In this document: positions 46,811 through 58,183 of the stretch, one piece after another
How the letters are laid out: each line of letters opens with the position of its first letter
Position numbering within the stretch: position 1 is the first letter of the stretch
Assembly (NCBI GenBank): GCA_026874595.1
Contig: CM049317.1
Span: 48,198,401 to 48,262,400, forward strand
Reading direction: 5' to 3'
Length of the DNA stretch: 64,000 nt
Source: Sipunculus nudus
Taxonomy: Eukaryota > Annelida > Sipuncula > Golfingiida > Sipunculidae
Program-made: the position numbers and the translations under genes
The notes under the pieces: model-generated
Seen by the model: the letters and a program-made list of their open reading frames with translations, nothing else
The model's database searches: none
What the model was told of the DNA's origin: nothing

Positions 46811-48070
46811 CTGCGACGAAAATGTATTTCTGTCTGCTCTTTTTTTCAAACCACCTATGATAATGTTAACGACATTTGTAACGGATATCAGAGTGGCAGC
46901 TTAAGCCATATCCGAAACTGCGCTGAAAATTTCATGCGTAGAAAAACTATTTTTGCATCACCAAAACCGTAACAAAATTCTCTCGAACAACATGCAGCAT
47001 ATGTCAGTACAAAAGTTCGTCTACCCTTAGCTTTATGGCTGACAGCTAAGTCATAGGCGTATAGAAATGGTACCGGTCACTGTGGCGATGGGATTTCCAT
47101 TATGTTTTCTACGGTTTATGTTTATTTGTCCAATATTTTCTGACAAATCCTGACTTTCAGTTATCAATTTTACGTCTTCGCACAGAAATAACTTTTGCGA
47201 TAGATGAACATTGTGCACAGTGCAATCGTGTATTCATGTTTAGAGTGACAAAATACGTAACCACCAGAACCACATTTTAATGTTCTTAGTTCTACATGGC
47301 CTGTAGCTTTATTCACAGTTCAGCATGTTCTGATGACCTGACTAATGTTACCCACACATCATTTGTCTCCCCATCTTGTCGAGACCGCAAAATTCGTCCT
47401 CATCGATGGTAAACGTGCGCGCCCCCTGGCGGCTTCATAACACATAAAAAGCTTAGACCTAACTTCATGTAAACTTTATTATTTGGAAAAGTTAACAAAA
47501 GATGGGGCCCGGGGGGGGGGGGGGGGGTTGGGGGGTTATTAATACACAGCCATGTACGTCACTAATTTTGAATGACCTGTAAGTTCCTTTTAGATTCCCT
47601 TCAGTTAAAAATCATTCACTCTCAGCGTTGATACAGGATTGAAGTGCATAATAGAACAAATACAATATTGCGAGCATGGACCTTGTGAATTTAATAAAAA
47701 CTTTGACGTAAAAAATCAAGAATCTAAGCCGTGGACACTGAACATAAATTTCTGATCACCCACCTGAATGCTATTATATTTATTAAGTTTTACTCCACAT
47801 ACTTTTGTATAACGCATGGGTCATATATTGAATGTTGCAAGATATAAAAGTTTTCTCGTGCCATTTTTCAAAGCCCAAACACAAGGCATGATGACATTTT
47901 TTTCACCTATTCCTTACAGTGTCTGACATCTGGTGGTAAAAGAAAACACAATTGTTTGCTTGAACATTTTCTTTGAACTTTGTGGTGATCAAAACGCTAT
48001 GCTGACTGTCGTGTTTTACCATATGTGTTGATATTCGTGTGTCATGATATGCTGACATGACAAGTTAATG
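46811..48070. other. noncoding stretch
   Basis: No supported gene; poly-G run at about 47510-47527. Confidence 0.35.
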
Positions 48071-49000
48071 TACAGTCTAACCTCTTTCATTCGCCAACCT
48101 TTGGACCGGGGAATTTCGTGACGGTAAGCGAGGGTGGCGGTTGATCGAGGTCGGGGGGGGGGGTCCAAATGGCATGGGCAGGGTAGTTTAAATCGGGCAT
48201 TTATTAGCCTCTTCTTTAAATAGTCATATTAAAAACAACATTTTAAAACTGTGTACAAATGTTATTACTTTATTCACATAGAAAGAACAATTTACAAATA
48301 ACTACAGAAAAATACAGTGTGTACAAATTATTTACAAAGATACACATGTATAACATATACGGTAAAAATATAAAATTCTCCATGGTTCTCCTTGTGCCGT
48401 TTCTCTTTGATCCGAGTCTGCCCCTAAAAAATCCGTGATGGAGCATTGTGTACCAGATTGTTTCCACAATATCTTGATCGCTCAAAGGCTGTGCCGTTCC
48501 GATGTTCTGATCAGCATTGACGAATTCCTGAGTAGATATACGTGCACTGTGGTCAATCCCCAGGCTATCCGTAACTCTTTGTAGTAGCGGAAGGATACTG
48601 TTTGCTTCTGGACCGTCCTGCCGATCAACACTGGTCACTCGAATGATGACTGCTGTCCCCAAACAACTCAAGGGTGTTAAGTTATTTATTAATTAGTGGC
48701 ATCGGGTACTTGACCTATAAACTTGAGGCGTGAAATGTTGTAAAAAGAGACGCGACCAAGTCAGCTGAGCCCGAGCGATAACACGTCGGCTTCATGAAAT
48801 ATTCCCGACTTGTCTTAATTTGGAATCAGTAAGTTGGCGAATGATAAAGGGAATGTGGTACATTAGGGTAAAAAAACACCTGGCGGATAGCGAGGCTGGC
48901 AAATGAACGAGGTAAATAAGTAGTATGGAAACTGGGACTTTGTAGGCGGTAGGCGAGGTTGGAGGATAAAGAAGGGGCGAACGAAAGAGGTTAGAGTGTA
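48071..49000. mobile_element. Tigger/pogo-like transposon, internally deleted
   Basis: Ends TACAGTCTAACCTCTTTCAT and ATGAACGAGG…GAAAGAGGTTAGAGTGTA are inverted repeats of about 25 bases (CTCTAACCTCTTTCNTTCGCC), set in TA. 930 bases long, far below a full Tigger (over 2 kb), and it retains only the tail of the transposase. Confidence 0.8.
48270..48671 (-). pseudogene. C-terminal remnant of Tigger-type transposase
   Basis: Minus-strand reading gives LLQRVTDSLGIDHSA, TQEFVNADQNIG and LSDQDIVETI. The pattern of a D/N-x-D segment followed by L-[ST]-D-[ED]-[DE]-I-[VI] is typical of the tail after the DDE domain in Tigger/pogo transposases (family recall). The catalytic DDE domain itself is absent. 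It is an internal-deletion remnant within the element at 48071-49000. Confidence 0.5.
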
Positions 49001-49011
49001 TTTTTACTTAT

Positions 49012-49170
49012 GGCCTCCGCCAGGAGGGTATTGATCATCTCTGTTCGTGTGCGTTTGTAAACAGCACAACTCAAGCACTCATCAAAGGAATCTCATGAAA
49101 TCTTCATGGAATTTCAGTAATGGGATAATGAAGAATCGATTAGAATTTGGTGTGAATCCCACACATAGTT
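49012..49170 (+). repeat. MITE family M1, copy 6 (3' truncated)
   Basis: GCCTCCGCCAGGAGGGTATT, GGAATCTCATGAAATCTTC, GAAGAATCGATTAGAATTTG. It ends abruptly near 49170. Follows the Tigger-like element by 12 bases. Confidence 0.8.
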
Positions 49171-49249
49171 CTGTGGCAGCCATATTGGTGTTTGGATTGG
49201 TCTGTAATTCAACCAGTGATTGGACTGCAGCTCTCATGGGCACCATTCA

Positions 49250-49735
49250 TTTTTTAGCTCAGGTGACTATAAGTCATCTGAGCTACAGTCGTGGTCCATT
49301 GTCCGTCGTCCGTCCGTCCGTCCGGATGTCCGTCCGTAAGACTGGCACGTTTCGACACCATCGGACCTACGAATCTGAAATTAGGCTTACAATTAGATGT
49401 CCCCGAAATCTCCTAACATGCCGAAAATTGGGTCAATACGACTTCGTTCCTTCGAGATATTAAGACCTCAATTTTTTTATTAAAAATCTATTTTCACACG
49501 TCAGGACTGCCTAATATCAAAACCACTCATCTGGCTTTCTTCATATTTACCATAAATATTACTCTATATTGTTCTCATGTACATGCTAGAAATTGAGTCT
49601 GTATTTTATCATTTTAAAAAGTTATGGGCCCAAACATAATGGACTCTTTAAAAAATCAGAGAAGATATTTGGTCGCTTAAGACCAAAAATGTTAAACCTA
49701 GGGACTTTTTTTTCAGTAATAAAAAATAGTTAATC
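49250..49735 (+). mobile_element. repeat family M2, copy 2
   Basis: Starts TAGCTCAGGTGACTATAAGT with its palindrome CATCTGAGCTA, then GTCCGTCC tandem units, CCTACGAATCTGAAATTAGG, AAGTTATGGGCCCAAACATA and ACTTTTTTTTCAGTAAT. Inverse of 38790-39245. Confidence 0.75.
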
Positions 49736-50514
49736 AAAATTTAATTGTATACCAAAAATAAGATCAAAATCTTTAATTTTTGTTAAATTAGCAAAAATAT
49801 AAATTTGGTACCTTAAATTTTGCCCAAGTTTGACCTTGGCATGTTTTTTTTTCTTGTAAGAACATTTGATTTACTTTTCACAGTCGGTATATATATAGGT
49901 TTAATCTTTTAAGTTCTGAAATTTGAAAGTAAAAGCTTAAAATTGTTCTAGTTATTGAAGTTTTTATGAGGCTCTATTGTATTTACATTTTGAACCTCCA
50001 GACCAGCCATATCTGGTCCCTACAGCCTTGCCTGGGTAAACTTATTAATAATGCAACACTGCTGTCACAAATGTAGAATCATGTGGCATACCTGACCTCC
50101 CCCCCCCCCCACCCAACCAGATATGATGCATTTGTTACATTCTTTAATTGCATTACTGTTTCCGATCCAAAGTATACAACTTTTCCTGAATCAAGTGTTA
50201 TTTTCAGATATTTAATAATTTGCAAATTTCAAAATATATTCTTAGAAAAAAATAAATACATCTGTGTATATAATGTGATGTTGCCTGAGCAGTTTAACTA
50301 TAAATGTTGATGCAATTTAGAATTGTTAATCAACTTATATTTTCAAATATAACTGATATATACTGTAAATGTATAGTAAAATTTATAAATATTGTGCAAA
50401 ATTTCCCTTAACAAAAAATTGATGTATTAAAAAAAATGAGGATCTAATGCAAACATTCGTATAGTATTTTTCTGCCTCAGTAGAATGGGAATTGAAGTGA
50501 TTTGCTTTGTTTTT
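49736..50514. other. AT-rich stretch, no gene
   Basis: Possibly the continuation of the M2 repeat. Poly-C run at 50099-50110. Confidence 0.35.
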
Positions 50515-51066
50515 CTATCTCTCTGTCCTCATTACAAACTTATCAGAAATGATCAAATAGCTGTCAGAGGAACAACAAACGATAGACCACCTCATGGTTT
50601 AGCCATTTATATACATGAACAGCTGAGTCCCCACGTAACCCTTCACCACCACAAAACACCAGATTTTGAGTCATCTCTTCTCTTTATTCACACTCAGACT
50701 CAGTCACTTCAGATTGTTTTCCTCTATAGGTCACCCGCATGTCCCATCAGTAACTTCGTCTCTGAACTCCAAGTTTTAGTCTCTCAAGTTGACCTCAACC
50801 TGCCTATAGTGATCATTGGCGATTTCAATATTGACATTTCTAATATAATATATGACACCAAATTGACACAATTATGTCAACTCTTTAAATGTCAATAACT
50901 AGTCAGAGAACCAACCAATGACCATGGAAATACTATAGATCTTGTCCTTACTAACTGTTTAAATGCTTCAGTTTCAACAATGGAAAACACATGGTCAGAT
51001 CACAAGATATTATTAGCAACAATCCTCCATTCTTCAATTCAGATGAAACATAGCAACTTCTCATAG
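50515..51066 (+). pseudogene. AP-endonuclease domain fragment of a LINE
   Basis: The frame gives GLAIYIHEQL, LQIVFLYRSPACP, LPIVIIGDFNIDI, then after an in-frame TAA at 50896: NDHGNTIDLVLTN and TWSDHKILLATI. GDFNID and SDH are the metal- and catalysis-linked motifs of the exonuclease/endonuclease/phosphatase fold of non-LTR retrotransposons. The N-terminal strand of the domain is missing and no reverse transcriptase follows. A Helentron-type endonuclease is an alternative. Confidence 0.7.
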
Positions 51067-51404
51067 CTTAATCTACTATTTCTTCTCTATAGATACTTTT
51101 TGAGACATTCTGTTTCCTCTCCCATTCAGCAACAACTGCTTCCCAAAACATATCAGTTTTCTACGTTTCGATAATTATTTTGATTTATTAAATGTGTATT
51201 TTTATACTTGCGAATCTCTACTTCCTTCCTCTGCAATTAACAACATCTGGTCATTTCCAATGCAATATTTTAGACACATATTATTGTACATATTTGAAAT
51301 ACTGATACTTTTCCGCTCAACTACATAATTAATACAAAAAAATTACATCTGTCAAAATAAAATCTTACAGACCTACATAGAACCATTGTGATACAATTAT
51401 ATCT

Positions 51405-51665
51405 GTCACATTCAGCTGAGCGCCGTGACCCATGGGTCCCTTGTTTTATTGCGTGCTCTGTCGGCCATGTTGATATTCGGACAGGTCTTGAGCCCTCATA
51501 GACACAAATTGTCCCTATAAATTCAAAAAAAGATCAGATGTGTTCTCATTGAGATAAAGCGCGCGAAAGAAAGCGTTTCTGAGAGACGGACGCCGTGACG
51601 GATAGACGGAAGGACGGGCGGACGAACAGACGGACAAGGCGATCACTATAGGGTACACTTCCAAA
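51405..51665. repeat. MITE with CAGCTGAGCGCCGTGACCC start
   Basis: CAGCTGAGCGCCGTGACCCA and TGGGTCCCTTGTTTT at the left, then GACGGACGCCGTGACGGATA…AGACGGACAAGGCGATCACT. I recall this type as common in bivalve genomes; this is not verified. Confidence 0.55.
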
Positions 51666-52359
51666 TAGGGCCCTAAAAAGATATACAGATAACCTTATAT
51701 TTTCGTTCCCGGTTCATACCTCTTGTCAATGTGATACCGTAAGGATATGTTTGGTTGTTGATTGAGAACTTAGTCATTATGTACATGAAAGAAAAGGAAT
51801 GGAACAGTTTGGTAAATAGCTGAGTAAAATGAGTTCACACATTTGGGAGAAATGATACCAATTTACAAGGAACACTGGAAAATTCAATCAAGTTATATAT
51901 TTTATCATGCATTAAAAAGTTAACAATGGATTATCTAGATCAGGCCAGATCTAGTAATATTTGAAGAAAACACAAACAAAACTTACTTACAAAAACCTCT
52001 TATACAAGTCAGAAAATAAAGTAACTAGCAATTTACTGAAATTGATTGAGTATCGCGAATAAATACTTAGATTTCTCTCTACAATATTCTTGCTAAAATC
52101 CCTAAACCATTTCAAGCTTACTAGACAAATAATGGGCTTTAATGTCTTCATGAAAGAAATTCAAGCACATTCAACAAACGCCTATAGCGGGGGTTTGTAG
52201 GAGGGATGTAACAGCCACAACAGCCTGGTTCCGGCCACTATAATATAGGCCTAATAACGAGGTTATTGTTCAGTGTTCTCGTTTACTATCCAAGAAAAAT
52301 GAAACCATGGGCACGTCAGTAATCTTTGTGATGGATTACCTTTTTTCTATCCTTATTAA
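51666..52359. other. noncoding stretch
   Basis: No supported gene. Confidence 0.35.
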
Positions 52360-54394
52360 CGTCCTGCGTCGTTGGCTTCCTGTTCTGTTAATTTTAAACT
52401 TTTAGCAAATTTGCCTTATTATACATAATTATTATAGCATACATAATCATGCTATCTAAATTAACTGTCGTGTAGACTTTTATCAAATTAATGCATTATA
52501 ATATGTGCTGCTACACGTCCCTCATAAAAAGGTATTTTAAATTATAACGTGTATATAATCATATTTATCTGAATAGAAATGCAGTCGCAGCCTACATATT
52601 CGCCTGCCAGGATCCTAATTCGATGTTGTTGTGTGCTACACACTGTCAAGGCTCAAAACGTTACGGTATGATCACATTTAGAGATAGGTCAGAACAAAAG
52701 GAACCCTGATACAAATGTATTTGCTGAACTCAGCATGGATTAATCACTTATCCCTTCCCACAATGGCATATAATCCTTAAAAAAGATATAAAAATCCATA
52801 AGATTGTTCCTTGTGTTTTACCCTGACTTTCATCTAACTCCGTTCATAATTGTTTGAGTAAATTTGCTAACGGATAAACCAACTGAGTAACCTATCAAGG
52901 GAAAACGTGAAACATGTACCCCCCCCCCCCCCCCACCCCGTGGAGGAGGTATAATGTACCCCAAATGAAAGTAAAATATGTTGATAAAATAAAAAGATAG
53001 CATCACATACATATATGATTATTATGTACACGAAACGTCATAGGTTGTACCGCATGTTGAGGTCATGCTTCAGAAATGCAGCGGTTAATGCGGTGCAGTT
53101 TATACCTGCTTGTTATACAACATGTATAACACGTCTGTGTTGGTATGATGAAGTGACGTAGGCAGACCTGTATTATAAGAGCTGGGATCCAGTCTACTCA
53201 TACAAAGGAAATTAGACGACCCATGAGAAAGCTGTCGGATAACCATGGTTTCATTATACAGAGGTAAACAATGTTTATGATTTCATCTGACGACATTTAT
53301 TTTACAGGTACATGATCATTTCCACTAATGTGTGTACTGTGAGCTCATTTGGCTTAATACAAAAGTTTACCAGCAAAACTATCCCGACACAACGACTTTT
53401 AATTTATACTTTTAATTTCCAAATGTCTGTTTTAGTCAACACAGCGCACGTGGGTCTGTTTACTATAACGAGATCATATGAACAGAGGTCATATCGTGCG
53501 CATGCTCGACATCTCCGGAACAAGGGGAAGATATATGAAAGAGGACCAAAGAAACATCGAACATTTGAAGCTTGAAAAATTATGACAGTGAAGCTTCTCG
53601 GTACGGCCAAGGAGTGACATGCGCGTTATGTTTATGTTCAGCACCACTGATCGCGCCCGATGCAGTTTATTGCCACTGGTATATAGTAAGCGAACGGCGT
53701 TTGAACGAAATCTTGACACATACCAGGGGCGGATCCAGGATTTAAGAAAAGAATTAACAAGAAGGAGAGACCAACACTTTTCCCGCACAACTTATCTTAT
53801 TTAAGGTTACATGGACTATTCAACAACAAGCCCCAGACCTGTTATTTGATATCTGCTCTTTTGTTTGCTACAATAAAATATTATATCATAATTAACGTCT
53901 CGCGTCTTTGTAAAGGATTTAGGAGACGATGGAAACATGCCCTTATTTACGCTCCCGTTCTCTACTTCCTTGTCGATTAAAGTCACTTATTTAGTGCTAA
54001 TTTATCATTGTTAACTTTAAAAAGCTGTATTTTACATGATTATGCTACCTAAACAAGTCATCCTGTACTGTTGATTATATAAATTACACAATAGTAGGCA
54101 CTCCACTTTTAATCAGAAAACTACTGATGTCACTTTGTTTCAGGTGGCTCTCTTATTAGTCAAATGCCAAATTATCTGGATAGTTCAACAAAATAAATAA
54201 AAATAATACTATTTTAACACAACTTGTAAACAGTCCTGTCCAATACTTGTTCGATATACATTTGTAAATTTTAGTCAAAATACTGATTATTATCCATGAT
54301 ATTTACATGGCAAGACACTAGTTTATAAATGATGTTTGTCTTGGTTAGTCTTATGGACGTTATAGTCTAGTCAATAAACAATTTTTATCAATTG
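52360..54394. repeat. tandem segmental duplication, unit 1 (left part)
   Basis: Co-linear with 58310-60810: AATCATGCTATCT, TAGAAATGCAGTC, CAAAACGTTACGGT, CTTATCCCTTCCCA, GATAACCATGGTTT, CGTCTTTGT, ATGCCAAATTATCTGGA all recur in order. 52360-52400 also repeats 53890-53915, the tail of an earlier unit. Contains a poly-C run at 52920-52934 and a hAT-like CAGGGGCGGATCCAGG at about 53725. No exon is convincing in either unit. Confidence 0.8.
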
Positions 54395-57300
54395 AGGTTG
54401 GACAAAAATGTTATCAAAGGTTTCTCACCGGAAATGGATTCACCGATGTTGTCGTAGTGCACAAATAAAACCCCACCCGATTCCACCCATGGCAAAGTGT
54501 CATTTTCACCCAAAATCCAAGATGGCCGCCATTATAATGGGTGAAACATTTAAGTGGCCATAATTCCATAACTAAATGACATAGAAACACATTTAAGGTG
54601 TCATTTCCATCTAACATTAGGATGGCCGTTTATTTGGCGACACTTCTGAGGTCATAAATGGTACACTTCCGGTATTAGGTCAAGGTCAATGTCAAATGTT
54701 GCAGATAAAAAGCTAAAATCGCTATGATATGGCATTTGTTTCAACCAAATCATAAACATGTATATCTACAACCCATGAAGTTGTGAACCTATTCATTATT
54801 TATAATACCATCATTATCTTCTTCATGATCACAATCATAATCATCATTATCCGTATCTCTGCTCTTAGTTTGGGTTCATTTCATGGAAGCGATTACTGTG
54901 CATTGATAACATACTGATGAAGTATGTACAGCTTCCCCTTATTATTGGCATTTGTTTATTTTTTTTTCACATAACCCCTACAGTTGCACTTAATTATTTT
55001 GAAATATTCAGGTGCTGCTTGTTGTAACCCTGAGAGACAAAGGACAAAGTGAAGATAAAAACCATTCCCCCGAAGCTTACATGACAAGGTTAAACCCTAG
55101 CGTCTATATCAGCGGCTGTTTCTGACAGGTTGAGTGAGATCTTTTGCAGAAGAGATGGTCGAAGCAAATATCTCTGTTGAGCATGTAGAAGGAGATGTCG
55201 ACTGCTAAATCTGAAGGACGGCATATTTCTTGACTAAAGTTCCAAACAGTTCTTGCAGATTGTTCTGATGTATTTAAGTTACACACACCATGCTGACTTC
55301 ACAGGTAATAGTTTCAACCTATTCATGGTAACAGCAAAACAGTCATTTTTGTATAACTACACTTAAGAAGCCTCCACAAAATGTCTAATTTATGTGCTTG
55401 TAAGTGGATAAGATACCCGCTCAAGGACACACAGTATGCAGCACACAAAAAAGCCAGCTGCTAACTCCATGTCTCCAAATCACCTAAAATGTTAGCATGG
55501 CAAGCATGTAGATCAAGGAAGCTCTACTTATGATATATCCCAGAGTCTCAACTTCCACAGGGTGTGTTTTTCCACTACCACCAGCACAAAAACCAAAACT
55601 TCTACAGGTAAAGTTCTTCGACTTCCATCAACACAAAATGTGCATCACGATGCTTAGGCTTAATGATATATGCGATGATTTTAGAAGATTGAACTTTGTC
55701 AATGCCACATGGGCTTCAGGTGGTAAAGTATCTACCTAAAAATGCAGATGGAGAAGTCATTTCATGTGGTCAAAATCTGACTACTCTTCCATGGTGTCAC
55801 ACAAATCGTCCGTTTTGATGTTATCATAAACAGGTTTAAACTTCATCTTCTTACCTGTGGTATCAGCATAAATGTATCAGTAACCTCTGCAACAACAGAT
55901 TGGCTGTAAAGTAGCAGAAATAAAGGTTATATACGCTGTTGTGCAGATTTGGCATTCTGCATTTCCTTCTGCATGCTCATCAGAAATGTTTACTCTGACT
56001 TCTCTTCTGCAAAGCATATCACTGCTACCTATCAGAAAGGCCATTGACAATGATTTTTAACCGTGTCAAGAATGCATCCGGGGTAAGAATTCAGATGGAT
56101 TTCCAGTGTCCTTATCAGCGGCTTATCCTGATAGATGTCAAATAGACCCTTCTCCTGGATCTCCTAACAAATATCATCAGGTCCAATTACCCAAGCATTG
56201 TGTGAAAATAACATCCCCGGTGTTGGGTTTGAAAATATCTCCCATTGCCCCTTTGCCTATCAGGGTTACACAACAAGCAGCACCTGAACATATCAAAATA
56301 GGAAAGTACAACTGTAGGGGGAACCTGATCTCATAAGCGTTTACCTGATGAACTGCTGTGTAAAACTGTGTGGCTAAAGCCAAGAAATTGCTTGCATGAA
56401 TGTTACACAAATTAAGAGTAGGGATACGCTTTAAGAAGATACTGCTGAAGGTTCCCAACTTCATGGAATGTACATGAACTATGCATATATATATGGTAAG
56501 ATACATTCATATTAATCTTGTTATTCAAACGTATTATAACATGCGCATGTGAAATTTGTTTCCGTGTTCGATGATTGGGCATAATCAAAATAGTCACAGT
56601 GACAAGTTAATAGATCTACCTACATCTCATTACTGTCATATTTTTTCCAAAATGCATCATATCATAGCAAGTTTGGCTTATTTCCCTAATCTAATATGAT
56701 ATTAACCTGGAACATAATGCATGTTATGTTCGAATTATGACCTAAGCAATATCACTAAATGAGTGGGAATACTATTGTTAGCTGGAAGTTTGGAAGCTGA
56801 TGTTTTTCTGTGTTATTTTCTTGCAAAAACATGCCACATCATTGACAGTTAGCTGTTCTCCTAAGAATTTAACCTAACCCTTAATGAATGATAAACCTTT
56901 CCTGGACTCAGAACTATCACCACATTAAAGTCCATTCTAAATTTAGATGGTAACACTTTGAATGTTTCTATGTCATTACCTTGTAAAAGCATGTCATATC
57001 ATAGATAGTTTGCCTGTTATCCTAAGGGGGGAACTTGAATGCATGATAGGAACTTATAATTTTCTGGCGTCAGAACTATCATCACATGAAGGTCATTTCT
57101 GAAATTAGATAGAAATGACACTGAGAATGTTTTCTAGGTCAGTTTCCTGCAAAAACATGCCATATCATGGACAGTTTGCAGTTTTCCAGAGAACTTGACC
57201 TTGACATTAATGCATGATATTAACCTTTCCTGGCCTCAAAACTATCACCAAATGAATATGTGCGTTTAAATTTAGATGGAAATGACCCTTTGTATGGGTT

Positions 57301-58183
57301 TCTATGTCACTTTCCTGCAAAACATGCTCTATATAATGGCGATTGTTACTATTTCTCATCCGAGTTTGGCTTTGACCTTGACCTTATTGCTCGATAGGAA
57401 CCTTTTATGACCTTTTATAGTTTTAACAAATGAATGGGCATTCTCATCATCTTAAAGTCAAGTGGTAAAGACACGATAACACGTTAGAAAAAAGTACCAT
57501 ACCATTACGAGTGTTGCTTTTCTCTTCCAAATTTTACTTTGACCGTATACTTGATGGATGCTATATGTACTTTCAGACCTCAGAAGTGTCACCAATACAT
57601 GGGCATTCTTAAGTAAGTTAGAAATGACAATTTTAATACATTTCTATGCCACTTTTTGAAAAAAACATGTTATATCATGGCGATTGTTGCTTTTTCTCTT
57701 GGAAGTATATGACATTGACCTTGACCTTTATGCATTTAATGTACCTTTTATGACCTCAGAGGTAAAAAAAAATGAATGGAAAGCCTAATGTCAAATGGAA
57801 ATATTACTTGAGATAGGTTTTCATAACATTTGGTTAAAAAAAATGCCATATCATGCCGATTTTGGCTTTTTTCCTGCAAAATTTGACATTGACCTTGACC
57901 TAATACCGGAAGTGTACCATTTATGACCTCAGAAGTGTCACCAAATGAACGGGCATCCTAATGTTAAATGGAAATGACACCTTAAATGTGGTTCTGTGTC
58001 AGTTAGTTATGGAATTATGGCCACTTAAATGTTTCACCCCTTATAATGGCGGCCATCTTGGATTTGGAGTGAAAATGACACTTTGCCATGGGTGGAATCA
58101 GGTGGGGTTTTATTTGTGCACTAAGACCCCATCAGTGAATCTATTTCAGGTGAGGAACCTTTGATAACATTTTTGTCCAACCT
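54395..58183. mobile_element. 3.79-kb element with about 355-bp inverted terminal repeats
   Basis: Left 54395-54748 (AGGTTGGACAAAAATGTTAT…) and right 57829-58183 (…ATAACATTTTTGTCCAACCT) are inverted copies. Shared blocks include AATCCAAGATGGCCGCC, TTATGGAATTATGGCCACTT and GTGTACCATTTATGACCTCA. It interrupts unit 1 of the tandem duplication and is absent from unit 2, so it arrived after the duplication. No transposase is recognised in the middle (54750-56600), which has only short open frames. No clear target duplication. Confidence 0.8.
56640..57890 (+). repeat. degenerate tandem repeat of about 170-200 bp inside the element
   Basis: About seven units, each with CAAAAACATGCCATATCATG, a TTTTCTCC-type block, TGACCTTGACC, a TGCATGATA or equivalent, and ACCTCAGAACTATCACC…AATGA. 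The last unit grades into the right terminal repeat, so the terminal repeat itself is one more unit. Confidence 0.8.

Noticed and set aside
53312-53804. Open frames in unit 1 of the tandem duplication
   Set aside because: The corresponding part of unit 2 is not open in the same frame, so coding constraint is not supported.
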